This document shows, piece by piece, positions 44,310 to 52,403 of a stretch of 64,000 nucleotides of DNA. Position numbers and translations under genes: made by a program. Numbering within the stretch: the stretch's first letter is position 1; each line of letters opens with the position of its first letter. The stretch is from Bacteroidota bacterium (GTDB lineage Bacteria; Bacteroidota; Bacteroidia; JACPRZ01): positions 1 to 64,000 of the forward strand of contig JACPRZ010000010.1 of assembly GCA_016193485.1 (NCBI GenBank). Reading direction: 5' to 3'. The notes beneath the pieces were generated by a model. That model had not been told where the DNA came from and did not search any database. It worked only from the letters and a program-made list of their open reading frames with translations.

Positions 44310-44353
44310 TAACTTTGCCCCGCACATAAGTTTATGTGCGGGGCTTTGCACCC
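44310..44353 (+). promoter_or_regulatory. Promoter-hairpin unit of the Zn-ribbon gene
   Basis: The -7 box TAACTTTG (44310-44317) has a TTG at 44286-44288, 21 bp upstream. It is followed at once by a perfect inverted repeat: CCCCGCACATAA (44318-44329), loop GT, TTATGTGCGGGG (44332-44343), extended by one outer G-C pair. CTTTGCACCC comes next. The same succession of box, hairpin and CTTTGCAC is found on the minus strand at 16260-16318. Confidence 0.7.
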
Positions 44354-44371
44354 TTATTAACATTACCCTAT

Positions 44372-45193
44372 ATGCCGGCAAAAGAAATCAACACCGCTTT
44401 TGTAAAAGATAAGGGCTCCCATAAAGATCTTGCAGATATTTCTATTGAGCAACGACTGAGGGCCATTTTTGAACTTCAACTGATCGATTCTAAAATTGAC
44501 GCTATCCGTTCCACTCTCGGTGAACTTCCCCTTGAGGTACGTGATCTTGAAGATGACGTCACCGGTCTGGAGACCCGCATCAGCAACGCCAATACCGACC
44601 TTGAGAATCTTGAGAATGCAATGAAGTTGAAACGCAATGACATTAAGGATGCACAGGAATTGATTAAAAAGTATCAGGGTCAGTTGGCAAAGGTTAAAAA
44701 CAGCAGGGAGTATGATTCTCTGAACAAAGAACTGGAATATCAGAAACTTGAAATCCAGGTACTGGAAAAAAAGATTAAAGACCTGAAAACTTCCTACGAT
44801 GCAAAGAAGACCCAGATAGAGGAAACCGAAGGATTGCTTAAAGAGAGAAAAAATGACCTTAAGCACAAACAGAATGAGTTGAATGATATGATTGCTGAAA
44901 CAAAAAAAGGGGAGGAAGCGCTGATGAAAAAATCCGCCTCCGCACAAAAATTGATTGAAGACCGCTTGTTGGCTGCCTATAAAAGAATCCGGTCAAATGC
45001 CCGCAACGGGTTATCGGTGGTAAAAGTGCAACGCGATGCCTGTGGCGGGTGTTTTAATAAAATTCCGCCCCAGCGTCAACTAGATATTAGGTCCCGCAAG
45101 AAAATTATTGTTTGTGAACACTGCGGAAGAATCCTTGTTGACCCGGAACTTTCCGATTCGGTCGAATCAAAAATGAGCATGCAGGAAGATTAA
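44372..45193 (+). CDS. Coiled-coil and C4 zinc-ribbon protein (COG1579 type)
   Basis: The 273-residue protein has an acidic N-terminus, a long helical hairpin (about residues 40-200, rich in E, K, L and N) and a C-terminal C4 zinc ribbon: CGGCF about 40 residues before the end and CEHCGRIL. This is the COG1579 layout, sometimes annotated as a nucleic-acid-binding or DksA-like zinc-ribbon protein. Function is not settled. The ATG at 44372 is preferred; the GTG at 44336 lies inside the leader hairpin. The gene has its own promoter-hairpin unit and no close neighbour. Confidence 0.85.
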   Translation: MPAKEINTAFVKDKGSHKDLADISIEQRLRAIFELQLIDSKIDAIRSTLGELPLEVRDLEDDVTGLETRISNANTDLENLENAMKLKRNDIKDAQELIKKYQGQLAKVKNSREYDSLNKELEYQKLEIQVLEKKIKDLKTSYDAKKTQIEETEGLLKERKNDLKHKQNELNDMIAETKKGEEALMKKSASAQKLIEDRLLAAYKRIRSNARNGLSVVKVQRDACGGCFNKIPPQRQLDIRSRKKIIVCEHCGRILVDPELSDSVESKMSMQED

Positions 45194-45268
45194 AGCGTTT
45201 TTCAAAGAACTACCGGGCAAGTTCCCGACTCATTTTTTATAGCAATTTACGAAGAAATAAACAACTTG

Positions 45269-45285
45269 TCCCGCCAAAGGCGGGA
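45269..45285. repeat. TCCCGCC/GGCGGGA palindrome
   Basis: TCCCGCCAAAGGCGGGA touches the stop codon of the FadL-like gene and could end either convergent transcript. A near-identical copy (TCCCGCCATAGGCGGGA) lies at 50098-50114. Confidence 0.8.
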
Positions 45286-46749
45286 TTAAAATTTATAGCC
45301 AAGGGTTACTAAGAAATTATGAGAGAAATTTGTTAGCCCGGCAGCCGGTACAAAAGCCGGATCATAAAGATAATAACTTTCATTGTATTTCGTATAAGAA
45401 TAACCGAAATCGAGAAAGTACCCTTCCTCACGAAGTCCAAATCCGCCAGAGTAAACCGTTGCGGTACCCTCCGTAAGCCCTTTTTTAAACGGGCTTCCGT
45501 ACACTCCCCAGCCCGCCCTGATACTGAATGATTCAAGAAGCCATTCCGTACCGATTTTAATATTGTTCGCTTCGGTATATTTGCTTTCAATGGATTTGTT
45601 CTCATCAAAATATTTATAGTATGATGAACGCAGGCGCGGTTCACCGTAATCTAAAAATTCATAATCAATGTTGACGGAACCGATTTTTTTAACGATAATT
45701 CCCAAACTGCTTGTGAATTTTAATGGGGTATTCAGTTGGTAATTCATAGCGCCATCGGCTTTATCCGAATATTCAGTTCCATCTCTAAATTCTGAACGGA
45801 CAGCGTTTGTATATTCATCTGACAACTGCAGGAAAGTGGGCGTGTGCACCGCTCCGCCAAACCTTACCCAGTTATTGATCCGGTAGATAAAACCGAACTT
45901 AAAATTAACTCCATAACCCTGGGTAACCAGGTCCTGGTTGAATGAATATTGAGATAACGGGGAAATGGTATCATCCTGCAATATTTCCTGGAAAGAGGTT
46001 GTTTCTTTATAGTAGAGAACCGGTACTCCGACTGTTGCACCAAGATATAAACGGTTTGAATAATTTCCTCCCAGGGAAAAAATCCATTCACCAAGGGAAC
46101 CGGATGCTTCTTTATTTTTCCGCTGAAGAAGTTTTGCCCCATCCTGGATTACGCTTACATAATAATTGGTGGTATCGAATGTGTCGGAAGGATTCACCAG
46201 GTAAGTATTCCAAAAGAGTTCTTCATCCATAGGATTCATTTCCGATAGTAATTTCCCGTCACCGGAGTTCATCCGGTTAATAAATATATTAAGGAACGAA
46301 CTGGTAGTATTAATTCCCTCAATATCCATACGGTTGTGAAAGGAAGCGAGACGGTTATATCCGAGGCCAATACCCGATCCAAACCAACCGGTTGTTTTTT
46401 CTTCACCCCAGTAGGAACCAATTACCAATCCCGCATTCCCGATGTTAAAACCGTATTTATTGTTTGACAACACCGTGCCATTATAATCGGAAACAGTATT
46501 GCCCGCAAAAATGGAAGGCGTAAAGGTAAGTTCGGATTTTTTATAAAGGGCAACTCCTGCCGGGTTAAAACTGAGATTGGAGAAATCGGCTCCAAGTGCG
46601 CCAAAGGATCCGCCCATTGCTGTGTACCTTGCAGTTCCTGATAGGAACGGCCGTGAGTATCTCAATGCGTCAACTTCATTCTGCGCGGAAACCGTACCCG
46701 TTATGGTCAACCCTATGAATAGAATGGATTGAGTTGTGATTGTTTTCAT
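45286..46749 (-). CDS. OmpP1/FadL-type outer-membrane transport protein
   Basis: The 487-residue protein has a signal peptide (MKTITTQSILFIGLTITGTVSA). It opens with the family block YSRPFLSGTARYTAMGGSFGALGADFSNLSFNPAG, the NPAG segment of FadL-like barrels, followed by alternating amphipathic strands. The end (NFSHNFLVTLGYKF) terminates in Phe as outer-membrane barrels do. FadL-type proteins pass hydrophobic compounds across the outer membrane. In Bacteroidota the related PorV serves type IX secretion; this one is longer than usual PorV and stands alone, so I do not assign that role. Substrate is unknown. Confidence 0.85.
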   Translation of the reverse strand: MKTITTQSILFIGLTITGTVSAQNEVDALRYSRPFLSGTARYTAMGGSFGALGADFSNLSFNPAGVALYKKSELTFTPSIFAGNTVSDYNGTVLSNNKYGFNIGNAGLVIGSYWGEEKTTGWFGSGIGLGYNRLASFHNRMDIEGINTTSSFLNIFINRMNSGDGKLLSEMNPMDEELFWNTYLVNPSDTFDTTNYYVSVIQDGAKLLQRKNKEASGSLGEWIFSLGGNYSNRLYLGATVGVPVLYYKETTSFQEILQDDTISPLSQYSFNQDLVTQGYGVNFKFGFIYRINNWVRFGGAVHTPTFLQLSDEYTNAVRSEFRDGTEYSDKADGAMNYQLNTPLKFTSSLGIIVKKIGSVNIDYEFLDYGEPRLRSSYYKYFDENKSIESKYTEANNIKIGTEWLLESFSIRAGWGVYGSPFKKGLTEGTATVYSGGFGLREEGYFLDFGYSYTKYNESYYLYDPAFVPAAGLTNFSHNFLVTLGYKF

Positions 46750-46781
46750 CGGAGTTGTTTTTGTATTGTTTATTGAATCTG

Positions 46782-47027
46782 TTAGCGACCCCTTTTCATT
46801 GGTGATCCTCCTGAATGTCCTGATGGATTTGAAGGCCTTGGCGAAACATTTTGGTGGCTTCCAGAATTTGAATTGTTATTATTATTTCTGGCAGGAGGGG
46901 AATAATTACCTGAATTATTATAGGAATCATGATTTGCCGGGCGGTTATATTCATAGGTCTTTGGAGTGCTGTTATTTTGACTCCTCTCATTCCCTGAATT
47001 GTTCACCGGCTTTTCAGGACGGGTAAT
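46782..47027 (-). pseudogene. Frameshifted C-terminal part of the Tyr-rich lipoprotein
   Basis: In the +1 frame relative to the upstream lipoprotein, about 80 codons read TRPEKPVNNSGNERS and then Asn/Ser/Pro-rich sequence ending SGGSPMKRGR. The style (TRPxKPVN) continues the last repeats of the upstream frame (NTRPVNHNPVRS). Joining the two needs a single indel in the short stretch 47022-47033. No good independent start exists apart from a GTG at 47006. It is either a real frameshift, a sequencing error or programmed slippage. Confidence 0.45.
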
Positions 47028-48411
47028 TTATGACCGTTTTTACACTATTTCCTTTATTTTCGGACCTGACTGGATTATGATTTACCGGACGGGTATTTTT
47101 AGTATCCTGCGTGGTTTCTCCTTTTACCGGAGATACCGGTGTTTTAACGGTATTGCCACTCGTTTTGACAGGTTCTGAATACCTGATTCCGTTATTGACC
47201 GGACCTTTTATATTTGATCCGGGATCTTTCCCCGTTTGACCGGAAGTATATACCGGTTCTGAATATTTAGTTTCATTTCCGGTTTGCACCTTACCGCCCG
47301 AAACAGGTTCCCTGGTGACAGTTCCAGGTGTTTTTACCGGTTCCGAATATTTAACTTCATTAGTGGTATTTCCTTTCACTTGAGTCACCGGTTCTTTAAC
47401 AACACCCGGATTGCCGGTTTTCACCGGATCAACTTTTGTGGTAACCGAATTTGTTCTTACCGGTTCCTGCTTTACCGCGTTTACCGGTTTTTGAATTGTA
47501 CTGACAGGTACGCTGGAAATATTTACCTTTTCTATCTCAGCTTTTTTAATCTTAACAGCATTTTCATATTTCTGGCCAAGCGTGACCGGTTGCTTAACGC
47601 TGTTTGAACTGTAACTGTCGCGTGGCCCGTAATTAACGGTTTCGTCATAACTGTTGTAGTAATACGGGTTTACGCTGCTGTAATATCCATCATAATAGCC
47701 GTCATTATAGCCATCGTAATATCCGTTCGCGTACCCATTATTGTAACCATTGTAATACCCGTAATTATAGTCATTATAATGGTAAGGATTATTGTAATTA
47801 CCATACCCGTAATAACCATAAGGGTAGCAATGCGATGCCCAGTAATGATGGTGCCAGTTATGATTCCATGAAGAATAATACCACGGATCATAATTGTAAT
47901 AACTTCCGTAGTAGGGATATCCCCATGAAAATGAGAATGAAAAACCGGGATTGGAATAGGCGACTACCGGACCCCACCAAGGATAACCGAGATAAACGCT
48001 TACGCCCCAGTCCCAGGGATCATAAGAGTACAAGTAGGAATTTGTATAGTAATTATCATAGTATCCGTAAGAATAAACCGGGTGATAAAACCTTTTCATC
48101 CGTACGGCATAAGCATAATCGTAGTAATCATCCATATCATAATTGTAATAATTTTTATTGGTCACGTATGTATTACCGCTTTCATCCTGATAGGATTCAA
48201 TAACGGTAGAATCAGGCAATGCTTCTTCTACCGGTTCTGCTGCCGTGTAATTATCCGGATTATCAACCGGCTGTTCATTAAGAACTGTTTTGTTATCAGT
48301 TTCATTAGCAGAATAATAGACATCATCATAGGTTTTTTGTGCTGTGCGGGTTGAGGAGCAGGCGCCAAGAATCATTATTGCGAGTGCTCCGGTGATTTGT
48401 AGTGTTCTCAT
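47014..48411 (-). CDS. Tyr/Asn/Gly-rich lipoprotein
   Basis: The start at 48411 gives a lipoprotein signal peptide (MRTLQITGALAIMILGAC, lipobox LGAC). The 465-residue product has an acidic stretch, a central Tyr/Gly/Asn/Trp-rich region (about 80-240; repeated GYYDGY and NGYNNGY units) and a C-terminal part with (K/R)YSEPVKTxG repeats three times between TxxPV linkers. This low-complexity style is seen in Bacteroidota surface proteins; no enzymatic domain is visible. A probable continuation of the coding sequence lies in another frame after the stop. It is divergent from proS. Confidence 0.75.
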   Translation of the reverse strand: MRTLQITGALAIMILGACSSTRTAQKTYDDVYYSANETDNKTVLNEQPVDNPDNYTAAEPVEEALPDSTVIESYQDESGNTYVTNKNYYNYDMDDYYDYAYAVRMKRFYHPVYSYGYYDNYYTNSYLYSYDPWDWGVSVYLGYPWWGPVVAYSNPGFSFSFSWGYPYYGSYYNYDPWYYSSWNHNWHHHYWASHCYPYGYYGYGNYNNPYHYNDYNYGYYNGYNNGYANGYYDGYNDGYYDGYYSSVNPYYYNSYDETVNYGPRDSYSSNSVKQPVTLGQKYENAVKIKKAEIEKVNISSVPVSTIQKPVNAVKQEPVRTNSVTTKVDPVKTGNPGVVKEPVTQVKGNTTNEVKYSEPVKTPGTVTREPVSGGKVQTGNETKYSEPVYTSGQTGKDPGSNIKGPVNNGIRYSEPVKTSGNTVKTPVSPVKGETTQDTKNTRPVNHNPVRSENKGNSVKTVINYPS

Positions 48412-48440
48412 AATTTGAAATATTAAGGGTTTTAAATTGC

Positions 48441-48448
48441 TACTTTTG
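48441..48448 (+). promoter_or_regulatory. Predicted -7 box of proS
   Basis: TACTTTTG matches TAnnTTTG, 21 bp before the ATG at 48470. It lies inside the longer in-frame reading from 48437, which excludes that start. Confidence 0.6.
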
Positions 48449-48469
48449 CCCTTCAAAGATTCAAAGATC

Positions 48470-50002
48470 ATGCCAGTAAATAGTGAGGGCAGGATGGGAG
48501 AAAGTAATGAAAAAATTAATAGTAAGATGTTTGAAAAAAAGAATAACCAAACAGAAGAAGCAGGGACAGGCCAGTACAGCGATCTTGTAGTAAGAGCAGG
48601 CCTCGCGGAGTATTCAGATGTAAGGGGTTGCATGATCATTAAACCTTACGGGTATTCTATCTGGGAAAAAATGCAGGCGGTACTGGACAAGATGTTCAAA
48701 GATACCGGCCACACAAATGCTTATTTTCCCCTGTTTATCCCAAAGTCCTACTTCAGCAGGGAGGCATCTCATGTGGAAGGATTTGCCAAGGAATGTGCGG
48801 TTGTAACTCATTACCGGTTAAAAAATACTGCAGACGGCAGTGGGGTTGAGGTGGATCCTGACGCTAAACTGGAGGAAGAACTTGTCATCAGGCCTACTTC
48901 GGAGACCATTATCTGGAATTCGTATAAAAAATGGATACAATCATACCGGGACCTCCCATTATTGATAAACCAATGGGCTAACGTTGTGCGGTGGGAAATG
49001 AGGACGCGGCTTTTCTTACGGACCACCGAATTTTTATGGCAGGAGGGTCACACTGCCCATGCAACAAAGCAGGAGGCAGTTGAAGAAGCGGAAACGATGC
49101 TTGATGTATATGCCCGTTTTGCCGAAGATTTTATGGCGATGTCAGTGCTCAAGGGAAAAAAGACACCCTATGAACGGTTTGCCGGTGCAGAAGAGACCTA
49201 CTGCATTGAAGCGCTGATGCTTGACGGTAAAGGTTTGCAGGCGGGAACATCCCACTTCCTCGGGCAGAATTTTGCCAGGGCGTTTGATGTTAAATTTTCT
49301 ACTAAAGAAGGAACCCAGGATTTCGTTTGGGCTACTTCATGGGGAGTAAGTACGCGCCTCATTGGCGGACTTGTGCTTGTACATTCCGATGAAAAGGGAT
49401 TATGCCTTCCGCCAAAACTTGCACCCATTCAGGTAATAATTGTCCCGGTTTACAAAAAGGATGAGGAAAAATTACCGGTTGATTCGGTTTGCAGGGAAAT
49501 GCTTTTAAAATTAAAAGAAGAGGGGATAGATGCCGCTTATGATCATTCAGACACCCGTTCTCCCGGATGGAAATTTTCGGAATATGAATTGAAAGGTGTT
49601 CCTTTAAGGATCGTTGTCGGGCCGAAAGATGTCGCCAATAAAACATTTGAAATCGTCAGAAGGGATACAAGGGAAAAAAGTTTTGTTCCGGTTCAAAATC
49701 TTTTGTCCGCGGTAAAGGATTTGTTACAAAAAGTACAGGAAAATCTGTTCAGGAAGTCAGTGGAATTCAGAGAAAAAAACACCACGGTAGAAGAAAATTA
49801 TTCACATTTCAGGGAGGTAATTGAAGAGAGGGGAGGATTTATTCTCGCTCACTGGGACGGCACGGCTGAAACAGAGAAAAAGATAAAGGAAGAAACCAAA
49901 GCAACAATCCGGCTAATTCCTTTTGGAGATCAGGAACCGGGCAAATGTATTGTAAGCGGCAATCCGTCAACCGGGAGGGTTGTATTTGCCAGGGCGTATT
50001 AA
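48470..50002 (+). CDS. proS: Prolyl-tRNA synthetase (short, eukaryote/archaeal-like form)
   Basis: This class II synthetase charges tRNA-Pro. With the start at 48470 it has 511 residues; starts at 48494 and 48527 are also possible, since conserved sequence begins at [32 protein letters not shown]. Class II motif 2 is in [16 protein letters not shown] and [26 protein letters not shown]. The ATP-binding motif 3 is in [12 protein letters not shown]-like sequence. A C-terminal anticodon-binding domain follows. No editing insertion is present, so it belongs to the ProS3-like short type usual in Bacteroidota. Confidence 0.96.
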   Translation: MPVNSEGRMGESNEKINSKMFEKKNNQTEEAGTGQYSDLVVRAGLAEYSDVRGCMIIKPYGYSIWEKMQAVLDKMFKDTGHTNAYFPLFIPKSYFSREASHVEGFAKECAVVTHYRLKNTADGSGVEVDPDAKLEEELVIRPTSETIIWNSYKKWIQSYRDLPLLINQWANVVRWEMRTRLFLRTTEFLWQEGHTAHATKQEAVEEAETMLDVYARFAEDFMAMSVLKGKKTPYERFAGAEETYCIEALMLDGKGLQAGTSHFLGQNFARAFDVKFSTKEGTQDFVWATSWGVSTRLIGGLVLVHSDEKGLCLPPKLAPIQVIIVPVYKKDEEKLPVDSVCREMLLKLKEEGIDAAYDHSDTRSPGWKFSEYELKGVPLRIVVGPKDVANKTFEIVRRDTREKSFVPVQNLLSAVKDLLQKVQENLFRKSVEFREKNTTVEENYSHFREVIEERGGFILAHWDGTAETEKKIKEETKATIRLIPFGDQEPGKCIVSGNPSTGRVVFARAY

Positions 50003-50097
50003 TGTTTTTCCACCTTTTTTTCCACAACCATCGTCTGATAGAACAGATAACTGTAAAATATTGTTACCCGGCAGGGTGATAAAAAAATAGAAATTCA

Positions 50098-50114
50098 TCC
50101 CGCCATAGGCGGGA
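50098..50114. repeat. TCCCGCC/GGCGGGA palindrome, second copy
   Basis: TCCCGCCATAGGCGGGA differs from the copy at 45269-45285 by one loop base. It begins a cluster of three repeat types in the 250-bp gap after proS. Confidence 0.8.
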
Positions 50115-50127
50115 CGAAAACACTAAA

Positions 50128-50183
50128 CCTGCCTGCTCTGACGGAGTCCGATACTCGTCAGAGTCATCGGACCGGCAGGCAGG
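50128..50183. repeat. Split palindrome with interleaved inner stems
   Basis: The outer arms CCTGCCTG (50128-50135) and CGGCAGGCAGG (50173-50183) are the two halves of the dispersed 20-bp palindrome. Between them lie CTCTGACG (50136-50143), GTCCGAT (50146-50152), CGTCAGAG (50156-50163) and ATCGGAC (50166-50172). The first pairs with the third and the second with the fourth, an interleaved order that gives either a pseudoknot or two competing hairpins. Confidence 0.8.
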
Positions 50184-50267
50184 TCCCACTAATTTTTTTT
50201 GTGATTTTTTGTGTTTTGGAGATTTTGTGGCAGGCAATTAAGGGTTAGTTGGGTAGTAACAAAACAT
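50184..50267. repeat. Right half of the TGCCAC/GTGGCA element plus GTAGTAAC tail
   Basis: CCCACTAATTTTTTTTGTG...GATTTTGTGGCA (ends 50232) matches the right half of the elements at 3751-3865 and 58029-58122. The tail motif GGGTAGTAACAAAAC follows at 50251-50265. Confidence 0.6.
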
Positions 50268-50278
50268 TTATATTTTCG

Positions 50279-50971
50279 GTGAAAAAGAATAATACCGGAT
50301 CATTGATAATCCGTCTTGTTAAGGAAAGAGCCCTTGTAAAGCAGGAAGTACAGGAAGCCGTACCTCACCTGTTCAATGAATTGAAGTTGTCCATAAGTGA
50401 TGTAACTGCAGCGATAAAAACAAAAACTGAAAAATTTGAGAAAAAAGTTCCGGTTGAGATTGAGGAGAAGAGTGAATTCCAGGTCAACCTCAGGATCGGG
50501 GAAGATGTTCTGATATTCGTTCTTCATTCAAACATTTTTTCATTTGACAGCGACCATCACCTATGGAAGACATCCTATCTTGAAGAAGACCCCGCAAGAA
50601 GTTTCTGCTCCATGATCTATGTGTACAACTTTCTTCATGATTCATTCAGGTATAACCGGATAAATGACACAGGTTACCTGATAGCCCGGATTTTTATAAA
50701 TAAAGAGCGCCATTTTTTTGTGGAGGGCAAGCGGCAATTAGGAATGTTATATAATGATTTTTCCAATGCCATTGCCGATCGCGCATCGCTTGCAAAAGTC
50801 GTGGAGTCGGCTATTCTCTATGCCCTTGACTTTGATATTTTTGTTCCTCCTTATGAAGAGGTGAAGCAGATATCGGTGCAGGAGATGCAGGACATCACCG
50901 TGAATATGAGAATAAAAACCGCTAAACGGATGGGCTTCCAGTTCCGGATTGACGAGAACCGGATTGAATAG
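50279..50971 (+). CDS. Conserved hypothetical cytosolic protein
   Basis: I do not recognise the family. The product, about 230 residues, has no signal peptide or membrane helix. The N-terminal part is basic and helical (IIRLVKERALVKQEVQ); the centre has alternating strands (FQVNLRIGEDVLIFVLHSNIFSFDSDHHLWKTSYL) and a SMIYVYNFLHDSFRYNR segment, and the end is helical (ITVNMRIKTAKRMGFQFRIDENRIE). The start is uncertain: GTG at 50279 follows directly after a TATTTTCG box, and a TTG at 50249 would read through the tail repeat. Coding potential is good and the repeat cluster lies upstream. It precedes the RloAB-like pair but is not coupled to it. Confidence 0.6.
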   Translation: MKKNNTGSLIIRLVKERALVKQEVQEAVPHLFNELKLSISDVTAAIKTKTEKFEKKVPVEIEEKSEFQVNLRIGEDVLIFVLHSNIFSFDSDHHLWKTSYLEEDPARSFCSMIYVYNFLHDSFRYNRINDTGYLIARIFINKERHFFVEGKRQLGMLYNDFSNAIADRASLAKVVESAILYALDFDIFVPPYEEVKQISVQEMQDITVNMRIKTAKRMGFQFRIDENRIE

Positions 50972-51086
50972 GCCAATTTCACTTTTCACCAAGCGCTAAC
51001 GCGCAATCATGATACCCTCCAATTATTGCTTAATGGTTTTATGACTTTGCTAAAATATGAAAGGTGATGGTAAAATTATTAGGTGT

Positions 51087-51099
51087 GAGAATTATTCTC
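51087..51099. promoter_or_regulatory. Upstream operator-like palindrome of the RloAB-like operon
   Basis: GAGAATTATTCTC is a perfect 13-bp palindrome preceded by T and followed by AAAA. It lies 10 bp upstream of the -33 TTG. Confidence 0.6.
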
Positions 51100-51108
51100 A
51101 AAATTTAC

Positions 51109-51137
51109 TTGCAATTCAAAATATTTTTCTACCTTTG
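51109..51137 (+). promoter_or_regulatory. Promoter of the RloAB-like operon
   Basis: TTG (51109-51111), an 18-bp spacer and TACCTTTG (51130-51137) give a near-ideal Bacteroidota promoter. The ATG of the ATPase gene is 39 bp beyond the -7 box. Confidence 0.75.
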
Positions 51138-51148
51138 TGGAGAAATAT

Positions 51149-51161
51149 GAGATAATTTCTC
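51149..51161. promoter_or_regulatory. Downstream operator-like palindrome of the RloAB-like operon
   Basis: GAGATAATTTCTC has one mismatch from symmetry and, like the upstream site, is preceded by T and followed by AAAA. The two centres are 62 bp apart, about six helical turns, so a pair of dimers could loop out the promoter. No regulator gene is next to the operon. Confidence 0.6.
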
Positions 51162-51176
51162 AAAAATAGATTTAAG

Positions 51177-52403
51177 ATGTTAATAGAATTCACAGTAGGC
51201 AACTACCTTTCGTTCAAGGAAAAGAAAACTCTAAGTATGGAGGCGACTGCCATTAAAGACAATCCGGGTAATGTGATAGATGCGGGGAAATATAAACTCT
51301 TGCGGAGCGTTGTCTTATATGGAGCTAATTCCAGCGGGAAAAGCAATTTTATTAAAGCGATGAGTAAGATGTGGGGAATGGTAATGTGGTCAGCCAAAGA
51401 AAGTTCAACTTCAGAAATTGATTTAACTCCTTTTTTATTAAGCGCTGAAACAGGGGGGAAACCCTCCTATTTTGAAATAGTGTTTTTAATCGGGGATATT
51501 CGTTACCGCTATGGATTTGAAGCCGATAAAAAGATGATACACTCGGAATGGTTATTTGAAAGTAAAGTCAAAAAGGAAAAGCCCTTATTCCTTCGTGATA
51601 AAAATGTTATTGAAGTAACTGATGATTTCGAAGAAGGCAAAGGCATAGAAGAAAAAACCCGTGATAATGCGTTGTTCCTTTCAGTTGTTGACCAATTTAA
51701 CGGGATTATTTCAAAAAAAATAATGAAATGGCTTAAAAACCAAATTATTTTTTCCGGATTACAACATGAAGAGATGAAAGGATTGACATCAAAATTTTTA
51801 GAAAATAAAGGATTAACTACCCAGATTAAAGATTTTTTAACTCCTTTGAATTTAGGATTTCATGACTTTTCCTTAGTTGAACTTGATGAAAACAAAAATC
51901 GCATAGTAACTTACCATAGCAAATATGATAATAAAGGAAAGGTTATTGGTAAATATGAATTTGATCTCTTGAAGCAGGAATCCTCCGGGACAAATAAGCT
52001 ATATGATATGGCAGGTAGTTTAACTTGTGGCTTAGAATTAGGTACACTTACTGTTATTGACGAATTAGATGCCAAGTTGCACCCCTTGCTGACAATGGCT
52101 ATTGTAAAACTCTTTAATTCTCCTGAACATAATAAGAATAATGGACAATTGGTTTTTGCCACACACGATACCAATCTTTTAACTCACGGTGGCTTCAGGA
52201 GAGACCAGATTTATTTTACTGAAAAAAACCGATTAGAGGCAACCGATATGTATTCATTAGTGGAATATCGTGAACCCGATGGAACCAAAATCCGAAATGA
52301 CCGTTCTTTTGAAAAGGATTATATTGCAGGTAGATATGGCGCTATTCCTTACATTGGCGACTTTTCCAAATTAATCAACGATGGCAAGAGTAGCGAAGAT
52401 TGA
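51177..52403 (+). CDS. AAA-family ATPase, RloA-like defence ATPase
   Basis: The 408-residue ABC/SMC-like ATPase starts MLIEFTVGNYLSFKEKKTLSMEA, the N-terminus usual for AAA_15/AAA_21 proteins. It has Walker A GANSSGKS (residues 49-56), an ABC-signature region about EQESSGTNKLYDMAG-like (LLKQESSGTNKLY), Walker B TLTVIDELDAKLHP and an H-loop FATHDTNLL. The 23-bp overlap with a RloB gene identifies it as the RloA partner. Homologous pairs (AbiLi/AbiLii, RloAB) are linked to abortive infection. The ATPase probably senses infection and holds or releases the nuclease-like partner. AT-rich composition fits transfer. Confidence 0.88.
   Translation: MLIEFTVGNYLSFKEKKTLSMEATAIKDNPGNVIDAGKYKLLRSVVLYGANSSGKSNFIKAMSKMWGMVMWSAKESSTSEIDLTPFLLSAETGGKPSYFEIVFLIGDIRYRYGFEADKKMIHSEWLFESKVKKEKPLFLRDKNVIEVTDDFEEGKGIEEKTRDNALFLSVVDQFNGIISKKIMKWLKNQIIFSGLQHEEMKGLTSKFLENKGLTTQIKDFLTPLNLGFHDFSLVELDENKNRIVTYHSKYDNKGKVIGKYEFDLLKQESSGTNKLYDMAGSLTCGLELGTLTVIDELDAKLHPLLTMAIVKLFNSPEHNKNNGQLVFATHDTNLLTHGGFRRDQIYFTEKNRLEATDMYSLVEYREPDGTKIRNDRSFEKDYIAGRYGAIPYIGDFSKLINDGKSSED

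Noticed and set aside
45286-46749. FadL-like protein as the T9SS component PorV
   Set aside because: It is longer than usual PorV and has no porU neighbour; the general OmpP1/FadL call is safer.
47600-47900. Regular repeats that could suggest a CRISPR array
   Set aside because: The periodicity comes from GYYDGY-type codons of the Tyr-rich lipoprotein; there are no unique spacers between identical repeats. No CRISPR array was seen anywhere in the window.
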